Shown here: positions 36,040 through 44,150 of the stretch, in pieces
Layout: each line of letters starts with the position of its first letter
How positions within the stretch are numbered: the stretch's first letter is position 1
Origin: Kineothrix sp. MSJ-39
GTDB lineage: Bacteria; Bacillota; Clostridia; Lachnospirales; Lachnospiraceae
NCBI RefSeq assembly: GCF_018917935.1
Contig: NZ_JAHLPN010000002.1
Location: 186,001 to 250,000 of the forward strand
Reading direction: 5' to 3'
DNA length: 64,000 nt
Program-made: the position numbers and the translations under genes
The notes under the pieces: generated by a model
Told to the model about the DNA's origin: nothing
Seen by the model: the letters and a program-made list of their open reading frames with translations, nothing else
Database searches by the model: none

Positions 36040-36939
36040 ATGGACACTTTAGAAAATCATCTTTCACTGCAAAAAGAAAAAGAAGGACTTGTAGACGTCT
36101 ATATTCTCGCACCGGGCATTACGATGTCTTTTAACCACATTTATACGGATAGCTGGACAACCGGGGACGGCGCGCTGTTTTCCGATCAGATGCTGGTCGT
36201 AAATTTCTGTCTGCGCGGCAGATGCGACACCTCCCTGACAGGTAACCGCTATGTGATCGTAAAGGAAAAGCAGGTCTGCGCCAGCACAATCCTGCCCACA
36301 AAGGATTTTTATTATCCGGGTAGATTATACGAAGGCGTCCAGCTTTATATCGATCTGTCTGTGCTCCATCAGGCGGCTGGGGCAGATTTTCTATCCCAGA
36401 TGGGCATTTCAGTCGACAGGATCACAGAGCTGTTTTGCCAAAATACCGGACTTTACCTGCATCGGATGCACGATACGCTGTCCGCACTTGTAAAAGAAGT
36501 CTGGGAGCTGCAAAAGAAGCCGGAGGTCGGCGTTCTGCGCTATTATGTGCTGCGTCTTCTCCATACACTCATGACCATGCCATGTGAAAGTGAGCCGGAC
36601 ACCTACTTTACCAGATCGCAGATCGCGATTGTCAAAGAGGCGGAATCTCTGATCCTGCAGGATCTGTCCAGACGGATCACCGCAAAGGAAATGGCAGACC
36701 GTTTCGGTATCAGCGAAAGCAGTTTTAAATTGTATGTAAAGGGAATTTTAGGCGACAGTTATCTTGCCTATTTCAGAAAGAAACGCATGGAAAAAGCCGC
36801 CAGTCTGCTGGCATCCACGAACCTGAAGGTAATTGAGATCGCAAACATGGTCGGCTATGAAAATCAAGGCAAATTTGCCAAAGTATTTGCAGATGAATAT
36901 GGCATATCGCCACTGGAATTTCGACGGTCCACCAAATAA
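36040..36939 (+). CDS. AraC-family transcriptional regulator
   Basis: 299 aa. The N-terminal sensing region is about residues 1-190 (cupin-like, no clear ligand motif). The C-terminal double helix-turn-helix (about 200-299) has ITAKEMADRFGISESSFKLYVKGILGDSYLAYFR then KVIEIANMVGYENQGKFAKVFADEYGISPLEFR, the AraC signature. It is divergent from feoAB and convergent with the ATC-hydrolase gene. The ATG is the only start after an in-frame stop, with a weak GGG 4 nt before it. It could control the local iron/methyltransferase genes, but AraC proteins usually bind direct repeats, while the shared site is inverted. Confidence 0.9.
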   Translation: MDTLENHLSLQKEKEGLVDVYILAPGITMSFNHIYTDSWTTGDGALFSDQMLVVNFCLRGRCDTSLTGNRYVIVKEKQVCASTILPTKDFYYPGRLYEGVQLYIDLSVLHQAAGADFLSQMGISVDRITELFCQNTGLYLHRMHDTLSALVKEVWELQKKPEVGVLRYYVLRLLHTLMTMPCESEPDTYFTRSQIAIVKEAESLILQDLSRRITAKEMADRFGISESSFKLYVKGILGDSYLAYFRKKRMEKAASLLASTNLKVIEIANMVGYENQGKFAKVFADEYGISPLEFRRSTK

Positions 36940-36950
36940 AGCGTCCTAAT

Positions 36951-37613
36951 TTATATCTGTTCCAGATCTTTATATTCGGCGAGCGCAGGGCTTTCATCCC
37001 CGACATACCAGTAATCGCAGTGATCGCCTCCCAGTGCCTCTGTCTGGGTACGGATCAGGCGGGCATGCATGACTTCTGCCAGATAATGGTCTGTTTTGCA
37101 CAGATACGGAAGCAGCTTGTCATAGCCGTGCTCCTTAGCATGCTTTGCGATCGGACAGCCGATCAGGTAGAAATTGAAGCCTTCCGTCCGGTGATCCGGG
37201 TTGATCTTCACATCCCAAGTGTCCATCCATTCGCCCTTATCCTGATGCTCTTTTTTCATTTTGTTAAAGTTCACATAGGTTTTCTCGAACATTTTATAAG
37301 GCCACCGGCTCTTATTCCCGTTCACGAATTTTCCCAGAAAACGCATTTTATCCGCAGCTTTCCGCTTGATCTTAAGAAGCACTTCACCGTCCAGCTTATG
37401 ATCGCTTGCCTCATAAAATGAAAGAATGGTAAACCAGTCCAGCATGTTTTTTGCCATCAGGTTTTCTCCCAGATCCGGCATATCATTTTTGACAAACTCT
37501 ATATAATACTGCTCTGCCTTATCAAAAATCTCCTTCGCCTGCTGCGGCAGATATTCCTTACAATACTGCTCATAGCACTTTCCGTATTGCGACACTGCAT
37601 ATGCCCGTTTCAT
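36951..37613 (-). CDS. L-2-amino-thiazoline-4-carboxylate (ATC) hydrolase family protein
   Basis: 220 aa from an ATG with GGGAGG 8 nt upstream. The C-terminal half has the family pattern GFNFYLIGCPIAKHAKEHGYDKLLPYLCKTDHYLAEVMH followed by RTQTEALGGDHCDYWY, with conserved Cys, Asp and the GGDHC motif. The family was named from a Pseudomonas enzyme in L-cysteine formation; most clostridial members have no proven activity. It ends 11 nt from the convergent AraC gene. A GTTAG-N6-CTAAC site 39-54 nt upstream ties it to the iron cluster. Confidence 0.82.
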   Translation of the reverse strand: MKRAYAVSQYGKCYEQYCKEYLPQQAKEIFDKAEQYYIEFVKNDMPDLGENLMAKNMLDWFTILSFYEASDHKLDGEVLLKIKRKAADKMRFLGKFVNGNKSRWPYKMFEKTYVNFNKMKKEHQDKGEWMDTWDVKINPDHRTEGFNFYLIGCPIAKHAKEHGYDKLLPYLCKTDHYLAEVMHARLIRTQTEALGGDHCDYWYVGDESPALAEYKDLEQI

Positions 37614-37899
37614 GCGCATTACCTCCCATAAACCTGACTGATCCGTTTTCTGTTAGCAGGTTCTAACTATAGATAGTTTAGCATATCCGTGGGAGGGGTG
37701 CAAATTTTTTCAGGCAAAAGTAATCCAATTATATATCTTCGGTTTTCTTCCACTCGAACTTTTGCCGGAAAAACGACAGAAGTTTCTTTTCAAAGTTCAT
37801 TCGGAAAATCTCTATCCTATATCACAAAATTATCCGGTATTCCATCCGATGGGTAGATTTCCATTCAATCATCATAAATATCCATTTCTTTTAGTTTTC
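37614..37899. other. AT-rich gap before the GIY-YIG gene
   Basis: This 286-bp gap holds operator site 3 at 37652-37667. Nothing else is supported. Confidence 0.6.
37652..37667. promoter_or_regulatory. GTTAG-N6-CTAAC operator, site 3
   Basis: GTTAGCAGGTTCTAAC, followed by T, upstream of the ATC-hydrolase gene. Confidence 0.6.
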
Positions 37900-38787
37900 T
37901 TATTTGATGGTTCTCCATTTATATCCATATGCTGTCCTGCCGGACATATCTAACACTTTATGAATACTCTTATAATTTACTTTTAAATCCCTCCCTGCAT
38001 CTGCTACACTTTTATATACTTTAAGGACTTCTCCAGTTACTATATCTATTTTTTCTATTTCTTTGCCCTTTTTTCTATGTATATATTTTTTTAAATCTGT
38101 AATGGGGTATTGATTTTCATACACAAATATGTATCCACCTGTTGTTTTACTGACTCCGGTCAATACAGATGAAATTCTTGATCTTGCAATTCCTGTTTCC
38201 TCTGATGCCATAAGCACACTTTCATATCTTTTAATAAAATTTCCTTTATTATCACATTGCACTATCGCTTTTCTTGATTTACTCACAGGCTTCTTATACT
38301 TTTTTGGCCCCTGTTTAATATATTCATCTTCAAACATAAACAAGTGCTTTTTGGTTTGCAGTAAGATATTTTTGCAGCACTCAAGTACATTGGAATCACT
38401 AAAACCATCTTTTTTTGCTTCCGCAGCACTATCATATTTCTTTACAAATTTTCCCTCTAATGTCAAACAAACCACCGGTCTAGCATTCCACATACTTCCC
38501 CCATCTCCACCCTTAGTCATATTATATCCATTTGGTTTGTATGATTTATATTTTCTGATATAATACTTTTCCAGCTTATTTATTTCATCCAGTCCCTCAC
38601 ATTCATCAATTACTTCCCATATAAAATTATTCTCACCGTATTTTCTCAAAGCCTTATGGAAAATATTTTCATTATTTACGTCATATCTAGTATGTTCTAA
38701 TTTTCTTTTTTTGAAATTATTAGTTTTTCCAATATAAATTTTTCCGTTTATTAAATTTGTTACTTTGTAAATACAATACTTTTGCAT
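37900..38787 (-). CDS. GIY-YIG endonuclease with NUMOD-type DNA-binding repeats (free-standing homing-endonuclease-like)
   Basis: 295 aa from an ATG with GAGGG 5 nt before it. The N-terminal GIY-YIG nuclease (about residues 1-90) reads KYCIYKVTNLINGKIYIGKT, with the conserved Arg/His region FKKRKLEH and Glu in the C-terminal helix (EKYYIRKY). Three modular repeats (about 105-295) follow, e.g. KAIVQCDNKGNFIKRYESVLMASEETGIARSRI and GRTAYGYKWR, matching NUMOD1/NUMOD3 DNA-contacting units. There is no intron or split gene beside it, so it looks like a free-standing mobile nuclease. The coding is much more AT-rich than its neighbours, so it is probably acquired. Confidence 0.88.
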   Translation of the reverse strand: MQKYCIYKVTNLINGKIYIGKTNNFKKRKLEHTRYDVNNENIFHKALRKYGENNFIWEVIDECEGLDEINKLEKYYIRKYKSYKPNGYNMTKGGDGGSMWNARPVVCLTLEGKFVKKYDSAAEAKKDGFSDSNVLECCKNILLQTKKHLFMFEDEYIKQGPKKYKKPVSKSRKAIVQCDNKGNFIKRYESVLMASEETGIARSRISSVLTGVSKTTGGYIFVYENQYPITDLKKYIHRKKGKEIEKIDIVTGEVLKVYKSVADAGRDLKVNYKSIHKVLDMSGRTAYGYKWRTIK

Positions 38788-38929
38788 CTTATCCCTCATA
38801 TTCATAATATAACTCTATATCTATCATATTACATTATTGATATTTCCCAATAATTTTTAAAGGTATATAAAAATGCCACAACTTATTAATATACAAGGAA
38901 TTAAAGCTGCCCATACAGTTTTCTTCATG

Positions 38930-39604
38930 TTACATTTCTTTGTTATTAAGCGGTTTTATATAATTCTTACGTAATGTTCGTTCATCACCAAAAAAGTATT
39001 TCTCTGATTTTGAAAGCATATGTGCATCCGATTTTAATTCTGTCAATTTTAATGTACATATCAAATCCGCAACCTGAAATAATCTATAATCTGATGGCAT
39101 TACTTTTCTAAATTGAACATTTTCCAATAAAGCATTAAATACAGACGAAAGTATTCTTGTTACCTCAATTTGTCCATTATCATAATATACTTTTACAACA
39201 TCATAATCATAAAAAAATGCCATATTCTCACGAATGAATGAAGCTAATTGTTTGCTTAGCTTTCCAGTTGCTTCAACTGAGTCTTCCATATGTTTCTTTT
39301 CAATATAGATGGATTTAAAGCGAATATCTAAATGTCTTACAAATGACATCATTCTTTTTAATATTTTCTGCCTTTCTTCAAGACTACATCCCCTATAATC
39401 CTCTTCCGATCTTATTACCGGTCCAGCATGCACACAATGATTAGCCCAACCTAAATTTGATAAGCTTTCTTCTAAAGCAATCAACTCTTTTTCCATGTTA
39501 TATCTTTGATCATGCAATACCAAAGAAATTATATAAAATGGTGCATGGTAATCATATTCTCCCAGATCTCCTGACTCATCTACAAATATACTTAATTCTT
39601 TCAT
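38930..39604 (-). CDS. DUF3800 domain protein (RNase H-like fold)
   Basis: 224 aa, normal for DUF3800. Motifs are FVDESGDLG near residues 7-15 (acidic pair), VYYDNGQ (about 139-145) and FQVADLICTLK (about 176-186), which together form the predicted metal site of the RNase H-like family. Function is unknown; these genes travel in mobile and defence regions and are known to lie beside several classes of structured RNA. Here a structured leader with a terminator (39647-39720) sits on the same strand just upstream. The GAGGG to ATG distance is short (about 3 nt). AT-rich, probably acquired. Confidence 0.85.
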   Translation of the reverse strand: MKELSIFVDESGDLGEYDYHAPFYIISLVLHDQRYNMEKELIALEESLSNLGWANHCVHAGPVIRSEEDYRGCSLEERQKILKRMMSFVRHLDIRFKSIYIEKKHMEDSVEATGKLSKQLASFIRENMAFFYDYDVVKVYYDNGQIEVTRILSSVFNALLENVQFRKVMPSDYRLFQVADLICTLKLTELKSDAHMLSKSEKYFFGDERTLRKNYIKPLNNKEM

Positions 39605-39646
39605 GGCCCTCTTTTCTATTCAAACCCCAATTTTACGTATTAAAAA

Positions 39647-39720
39647 GGCGGGTGTCTTACCCGCCATTTGGTGGACCCGGGTCTTTCGACCAGCCCATAA
39701 GATATGATGCATCACATCTT
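39647..39720 (-). ncRNA. Candidate structured leader RNA of the DUF3800 gene
   Basis: On the minus strand: hairpin AAGATGTGATG-CATCATATCTT (39720-39699), GAAA-tetraloop hairpin GGTC-GAAA-GACC (39691-39680), a single-stranded ACCAAAT, then a strong terminator GGCGGGT/ACCCGCC with five T (39665-39642). The gene starts 38 nt further on, so the leader could act by termination control or be a separate small RNA. Confidence 0.5.
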
Positions 39721-39842
39721 TAATATATGCTAAGGATATCATAAATATGTATCAAATTCAAGATTTCATTTATTACTATATATCAGACCGTTCTTCTCTG
39801 CTGGATTTGCAATCGGAAGAATAGTCGAAAGGCTTATAAACA

Positions 39843-39893
39843 GTAAAAACAACCGCCGTTAGTCCCTCAGAAAGATTACGACGGTTGTTTTTA
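39843..39893. terminator. Strong bidirectional terminator of the sRNA locus
   Basis: Long stem GTAAAAACAACCG-CGT/ACG-CGGTTGTTTTTAC with an 18-nt loop; A and T tracts on both sides allow termination on both strands. Confidence 0.8.
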
Positions 39894-39940
39894 CAACCAT
39901 AATTTATTCTGGGCTAGCCGTCTATCGGTAGCACCTTTGT
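39845..39940 (-). ncRNA. Candidate small RNA of about 95 nt, possibly an antitoxin-type antisense RNA
   Basis: The promoter at 39947-39974 predicts a start near 39940 and the terminator at 39843-39893 its end. The 5' part folds as GCTACCG/CGGCTAGC around ATAGA. A weak degenerate ORF runs on the opposite strand into the same terminator. The layout resembles type I toxin-antitoxin loci, but an intact toxin ORF is not found. Confidence 0.5.
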
Positions 39941-39946
39941 GGTTAT

Positions 39947-39974
39947 ATTATAACACAACTGATTTATTCGTCAA
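39947..39974 (-). promoter_or_regulatory. Promoter of the small RNA
   Basis: Minus-strand TTGACG (39974-39969), a 16-nt spacer, and perfect TATAAT (39952-39947). Confidence 0.7.
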
Positions 39975-40061
39975 TTCTCAGTAGATAAATGTTGTTTATT
40001 CAAGGTTATTGATTTTGAGTAGTTATATGATGAAAAATATCCAAATCTTACGAATCATGTT

Positions 40062-40919
40062 TCAAAACTTACCCGAATATCCAGATTGATATAATTCTCT
40101 AGTAAACTCCATAACTATATGCCACGAAATATCAGCAGCATAAGAATAATTCTTTTGATATGTTTTCCATAAGGTCTCCATAACCGGATTTGATTCAATT
40201 TCATCGAATATTTCTCTTATATCCTCAGATTCAATTTGTTCTAATGTTCCCCTTTTCTTGGCTGTAGCCACAAGTGCATTCCGTAAAACTTGCTTTTTGA
40301 GTTGTTCTCCATACAGCTTTTGTAAGATATAAATATCATAAAAATCTCTCATTCGTGTATTTGTAATATTTCGACTAATAACAGTTTCCAGTTTCTCAGC
40401 CAATACCGTTTCCAGATTATATGCCCATACCTCAATTGTGCGGTCTTCAAGCATAAGATTAAAGTTGTATTTGATCTCTCTTGGTGTAATTGCATCCCCT
40501 GTAGAAATATCAATCTTTAATGGTGTGATTACACCATCAAATTTCGTTTCCATGCTTACACGAATACCGGGATAATCTGCTTCTTCCATAATTTCCGATA
40601 TCCGTTTGATTCGAAATAAAACACCATCGTCTAAAGGAATGGATATAATTCTGGATATGATCATCTCTACATCCGTAACACTAACATTAGTACCTTTTAT
40701 GGTAGCATCCAGATCCATAGTTGCTCTGGCATCAAGCCCAACCATTGCTGCCACCAGCATTCCGCCTTTTAATATAAACTGATTTTTATACTCTGATAAA
40801 GAAATTCGTTCTAAAAAACGTTCCATCATATAATTCCGCATCAAAATTTGCGCATCTGCGGATTTTTTCTTTGACAAGTTCCGAATCAAATCTTTTAACT
40901 GCCTTGCTGTTGTTATCAT
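40062..40919 (-). CDS. AbiEii-type nucleotidyltransferase toxin
   Basis: 285 aa. The nucleotidyltransferase motif is present: FILKGGMLVAAM (about residues 48-59) then ATMDLDATI with the paired Asp (about 66-74), and the later KIDISTGD and YNLETVLAEKLETVI regions of the AbiEii/AbiGii family. It follows AbiEi without a gap (stop and start adjoin), with GGAGG inside the antitoxin gene. In type IV TA systems AbiEii transfers nucleotides and stops growth on phage infection. Confidence 0.92.
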   Translation of the reverse strand: MITTARQLKDLIRNLSKKKSADAQILMRNYMMERFLERISLSEYKNQFILKGGMLVAAMVGLDARATMDLDATIKGTNVSVTDVEMIISRIISIPLDDGVLFRIKRISEIMEEADYPGIRVSMETKFDGVITPLKIDISTGDAITPREIKYNFNLMLEDRTIEVWAYNLETVLAEKLETVISRNITNTRMRDFYDIYILQKLYGEQLKKQVLRNALVATAKKRGTLEQIESEDIREIFDEIESNPVMETLWKTYQKNYSYAADISWHIVMEFTRELYQSGYSGKF

Positions 40920-41513
40920 TTAAAGCAACACCTCCAAATATGGTCTAAGAACATTTTCAACATGAAACAGGGCTGCATATTTCATAAGCATCCGCAAGTT
41001 TTTATCCTTACGTCTGGCATATTGCTTTAATGCATCCTGAAAGACCTGTATTTCTATATTTTTCCTACTTCGAAGCAAATCACATATTGTCCGCTCCATA
41101 TTATATACCGGAACAGCATGCCCAAATGATGTCTGCATAGTTGTAATTCCTACCTCATGTAATTCTTTTTTTATTGTATATACCTGAAAACCATCTTCCT
41201 GTAAACGGCTGGGATTATATCCGGTTCTTACTGTTATGGCATATTTCAAAGGATCTCTGTCCGTTAAATCATGAAAAAACAATGCAGTTTCGTGAGAAAA
41301 TACAGCCTGACTACAACGTAAATGTAAAATGTACATAGCATCTGTCCATGTATCCGGTGAAACATAAACACCATGAGCTGCCTGTTCCAATCCCCGTTCC
41401 TTCACATATGCATAAAACACAGCTTTACTAATTCCATTATTTATAACTTGAAAGGTCTGAATTGTTCCCCTGTATTCAATCAACAATAAATCTAATTTTT
41501 CAAATTGAGTCAT
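40920..41513 (-). CDS. AbiEi-type antitoxin
   Basis: 197 aa. The N-terminal winged helix (about residues 1-60) ends in ERGLEQAAHGVYV, the AbiEi_4 pattern. The C-terminal domain (about 65-197) contains YNMERTICDLLRSR, usual for the family. Family antitoxins repress their own operon by binding inverted repeats; a perfect 8-bp inverted repeat lies 19 nt upstream of the start (41532-41553). AAGGAG precedes the ATG by 7 nt. Order antitoxin then toxin is normal. Confidence 0.9.
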   Translation of the reverse strand: MTQFEKLDLLLIEYRGTIQTFQVINNGISKAVFYAYVKERGLEQAAHGVYVSPDTWTDAMYILHLRCSQAVFSHETALFFHDLTDRDPLKYAITVRTGYNPSRLQEDGFQVYTIKKELHEVGITTMQTSFGHAVPVYNMERTICDLLRSRKNIEIQVFQDALKQYARRKDKNLRMLMKYAALFHVENVLRPYLEVLL

Positions 41514-41531
41514 ATAGTTTCTCCTTTTATG

Positions 41532-41553
41532 CTAATATGATATTACATATTAG
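41532..41553. promoter_or_regulatory. AbiE operator (inverted repeat)
   Basis: CTAATATG-ATATTA-CATATTAG: perfect 8-bp arms and 6-bp spacer, directly upstream of the AbiEi ribosome binding site. A possible -35 TTGATA lies upstream. Autorepression is the known behaviour of AbiEi. Confidence 0.75.
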
Positions 41554-41694
41554 TATGAAAGTAAATGCATATAGTATCAATAAAATATTTATATTTTTGT
41601 TTTAACGGTATCCCTTGTTTCCAGACAGCCTTATGCATGTAGAAATCCTTATTTTATGCGGCATGCATACACCTGCATACAAATTTTCAAATAT

Positions 41695-41735
41695 GAAAAA
41701 AGCTCCAAACCCTTGATTTACAAGAATTTGAAGCT
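41695..41735 (-). terminator. Terminator of the tRNA pair
   Basis: On the minus strand AGCTTCAAA/TTTGGAGCT followed by six T (41700-41695), 12 nt beyond the tRNA-Leu end. Confidence 0.7.
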
Positions 41736-41746
41736 GTTTTAAATCG

Positions 41747-41830
41747 TGCCCGCGACCGGAATCGAACCGGTACTGTATCGCTACAACAGGATTTTAAGTC
41801 CTGCGCGTCTGCCAGTTCCGCCACGCGGGC
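41747..41830 (-). tRNA. tRNA-Leu (anticodon TAA)
   Basis: 84 nt with a long class II variable arm. Acceptor GCCCGCG/CGCGGGC plus discriminator A. Anticodon stem CAGGA/TCCTG with loop CTTAAAA gives TAA. T arm has GGTTCGATTCC. No encoded CCA. Confidence 0.97.
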
Positions 41831-41906
41831 GTATACATTACAGAAATTTTCCTGTGCTGGTAGTAAAGAAACTCCCCACTTCGTGGGTCCCCTCTTACTA
41901 CATATA

Positions 41907-41989
41907 CTGGGCGGAGAAGGATTCGAACCTTCGAAGGCATTGCCAGCAGATTTACAGTCTGTCCCCTTTGGCCACTCGGGAATCCACCC
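41907..41989 (-). tRNA. tRNA-Tyr (anticodon GTA)
   Basis: 83 nt, class II variable arm. Acceptor GGGTGGA/TCCGCCC plus A, with one G-T pair. Anticodon stem CAGA/TCTG with loop CTGTAAA gives GTA. T arm has GGTTCGAATCC. It is 76 nt before tRNA-Leu on the same strand. Confidence 0.96.
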
Positions 41990-42181
41990 ATATGAGACAA
42001 TATTGCTGTCTCAACCATTAGAAATATTAGCATATCATGTATGAAATTGCAAGAAATTCTTTTTTTGTATATTTTAGTACATTTCTTTACTATTTCCTGT
42101 CGAAAGTGCTATCTTATGATACTCTTTTTCTAAGATTTGGCAAATTTTACCAACATAGTATTTTCATCAGGAGCTTTGCAA

Positions 42182-42394
42182 ATGGATACCTTTTGTTATA
42201 CCAAACAAATACGGGATTTGCGCGAAGATCATGACTACACACAACGATATGTTGCCAGCTATCTCGGCACATCGCAGACCATGTATGCACGATACGAACG
42301 CGGCGCAAACGAACTTCCCATTCATCATCTGATTTCTCTTTGTACTCTCTATCATGTTTCCTCAGACTACATTTTAGGAATATCTACCCAATAG
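42182..42394 (+). CDS. Small XRE-family HTH regulator
   Basis: 70 aa. One helix-turn-helix domain fills the protein: IRDLREDHDYTQRYVASYLGTSQTMYARYERGANELP, with the usual recognition helix and end SSDYILGIS. AGGAG lies 8 nt before the ATG at 42182, so the earlier ATG at 42137 is not used. It stands alone after the tRNAs. Its target is unknown. Confidence 0.88.
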   Translation: MDTFCYTKQIRDLREDHDYTQRYVASYLGTSQTMYARYERGANELPIHHLISLCTLYHVSSDYILGISTQ

Positions 42395-42540
42395 CTAATA
42401 TTATAATGGATATATCACACTATAGTTATAGTTTATTTTGCGTACAGAGACGAGATACGCTCTGCGAATCTCGCTCTGATTAACGGTCGTCAAATGCACT
42501 GCATAAATGCGTGCATTTTCCTCGTCGCCATAACAAAAAA

Positions 42541-42560
42541 AGGATAGCCGAAGCTATCCT
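42541..42560 (-). terminator. Terminator after the HD-YunG operon
   Basis: Stem AGGATAGC/GCTATCCT with loop CGAA and seven T on the minus strand (42540-42534). Confidence 0.85.
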
Positions 42561-42581
42561 CTTTTATCAGGTCATTTCGTT

Positions 42582-43178
42582 TTATGCATTTAGTGCAGCC
42601 ATTTCTTCCTGTATCTGATCTTCCGTTGCTGCCATGGCGGACAATGTCATAGTCAGAAGTTTTTCAAGCTCCCAGCCAAGCTGATCCGCGCCACGTTCAA
42701 TTACTTCACGTGAACAGCCTGCAGCAAACCCTTTGCTCTTATATTTTTTCTTCAGGGATTTCAGTTCCATATCCTTTGTACTCTTGGACGGACGCATCAG
42801 TGCTGCTGCCCAGATCAGACCGGTCAGCTCATCTGCTGCAAAGAGTACTTTTTCCATTTCATGCACAGGCTCTACATCGATCGTCTTGCCACATCCGACT
42901 GTAATGCCATAGCCATGGGAGCAGACTGCATGGATCAGTTCTTCGCCGGCTCCGCCTTCCCGTAAAAGCTCCGGTGCTTTCAGGCAATGTTCCTCCGGGT
43001 ATAATTCAAAATCAATATCATGTAACAGCCCGACAATGCCCCAATATTCTGCATCATCGCCGTAACCCAGTTCATTTGCATACCATTTCATGACAGCTTC
43101 CACGGTCAGGGCATGCTGAATGTGAAACGGATCCTTATTGTACTTCTGTAATAATGTGAATGCTTCTTCTCGTGTCAT
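42582..43178 (-). CDS. HD-domain hydrolase
   Basis: 198 aa. Motifs of the HD phosphohydrolase fold: His in DPFHIQHALTVEAVM (about residues 16-30), the HD pair GLLHDIDFELYPEEH (about 50-64) and a later Asp in FAADELTGLIWA. Members act on nucleotides or phosphorylated small molecules; no substrate can be named. AAAGGAGG precedes the ATG by 7 nt. It overlaps the YunG gene by 4 nt. Confidence 0.88.
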   Translation of the reverse strand: MTREEAFTLLQKYNKDPFHIQHALTVEAVMKWYANELGYGDDAEYWGIVGLLHDIDFELYPEEHCLKAPELLREGGAGEELIHAVCSHGYGITVGCGKTIDVEPVHEMEKVLFAADELTGLIWAAALMRPSKSTKDMELKSLKKKYKSKGFAAGCSREVIERGADQLGWELEKLLTMTLSAMAATEDQIQEEMAALNA

Positions 43179-43831
43179 TTTCTTTCCTCCTTTAACTGTT
43201 CTCGCAGGTATTCGTATCTCTGCTTCTTCTCTTCTTTTGCAAAATGTACTTCCCGGCTTTGCACCGGATTTCCCGTATAATCCAGCTTTTCGCAGCCAAA
43301 CTGCTCACTGGTCAGATCGAATGCACAATCTCCAATGACATTATAGCAGTGATAATTGCCTCCGGCTCTTAAAATTCCATAAACTTTTCCACCGAAAATG
43401 TCCTGTGCAAGAAACGCTGTAATGGAACACTGCCCAAGCGTTTTATTTTCTTTCGTCCAGCCATCGCGCATACGCGGTGCACACGTTTCGCTGCACCAGA
43501 TTTCAGACAGGGCATCATAAAGATCCCAGGGCGTTCTGATCCCCGGATAGGCATTGCTGACCGCCAGCACATTTGCATGTTCCCAGCCCCAGAAGGCATA
43601 TTCCCTTGGTGGCTTTTGATCTGTCAGACGCCAGTCAGAGCCCTCTTCCAAGCCATGCTCTGTAAGAAAACGGTCAGGAACCGTGACATATTTTATAGAC
43701 TCTTTTCCGTTTTCTTCGGTGCTTTCTTCTACCAATGTAACAGATACCATCAGCTCTTTTACCTGCCCGGTTTCACTGCAGGTTTCTTCACAGCCGTAGT
43801 CTCCGTCAAAAATCTGTTTTATTTTCCACAT
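43175..43831 (-). CDS. YunG-family protein with N-terminal extension
   Basis: 218 aa. The C-terminal part (about residues 105-190) reads LSEIWCSETCAPRMRDGW, GQCSITAFLAQDIFGGKVYGI and YHCYNVIGDCAFDLTSEQFG, the YunG pattern with Cys-His suggesting a papain-like fold. The N-terminal 95 residues are charged and not recognised. First gene of a two-gene operon with the HD hydrolase; AGAGG is 5 nt before the ATG. Function unknown. Confidence 0.78.
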   Translation of the reverse strand: MWKIKQIFDGDYGCEETCSETGQVKELMVSVTLVEESTEENGKESIKYVTVPDRFLTEHGLEEGSDWRLTDQKPPREYAFWGWEHANVLAVSNAYPGIRTPWDLYDALSEIWCSETCAPRMRDGWTKENKTLGQCSITAFLAQDIFGGKVYGILRAGGNYHCYNVIGDCAFDLTSEQFGCEKLDYTGNPVQSREVHFAKEEKKQRYEYLREQLKEERK

Positions 43832-43866
43832 GTCAGCCTCTTTTCCGGCGCGTTATCCACCTTTAA

Positions 43867-44085
43867 CTAATAGATCTTAGAGATACCGGATAGTTTATAA
43901 TGCTTTTGAAACGTCTCTAAATCTTTCTCATTCCGGATCAGCATAACATCCGTGAAATGCCCGGTCTGCCTGTCCAAAAAGCCTGCGACCTGCTCTCCGG
44001 TACAGATGGAGCACTTCAGAACTGCCTGCTGATGCTCCGGATCGTAAGAAGGAAATGAAATCGCTGTTTTCTTTTGAAATAGCAT
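43867..44085 (-). CDS. Small conserved CxxC protein of unknown function
   Basis: 72 aa from an ATG with AAGGA 7 nt upstream. The core is VLKCSICTGEQVAGFLD, then HFTDVMLIRNEKDLETF. The single CxxC and short length fit a small redox or metal protein found widely in Lachnospiraceae; database names for it are unreliable. It is monocistronic between the YunG and amylase genes. Confidence 0.75.
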   Translation of the reverse strand: MLFQKKTAISFPSYDPEHQQAVLKCSICTGEQVAGFLDRQTGHFTDVMLIRNEKDLETFQKHYKLSGISKIY

Positions 44086-44113
44086 GGATGGTTCCTTTCT
44101 CTGTTCTCTGAAA

Positions 44114-44139
44114 AGAGTGGTTGATTTCTCAACCACTCT
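44114..44139 (-). terminator. Terminator after the GH13 gene
   Basis: Stem AGAGTGGTTGA/TCAACCACTCT with loop of four, then TTTT on the minus strand. Confidence 0.85.
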
Positions 44140-44150
44140 ACTATAAAATT

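Larger units (their letters stand above)
39605..40061. other. Gene-free stretch in the accessory island with two RNA candidates
   Basis: It holds the structured leader of DUF3800 (39647-39720) and an sRNA-like unit with promoter and terminator (39843-39974). An ORF remnant with no start, ending FFSAGFAIGRIVERLINS and then KNNRR, is seen on the plus strand at about 39743-39865. No full gene is supported. Confidence 0.7.

Noticed and set aside
41747-41989. Prophage attachment site at the tRNA 3' ends
   Set aside because: No second copy of a tRNA 3' end and no integrase in the window.
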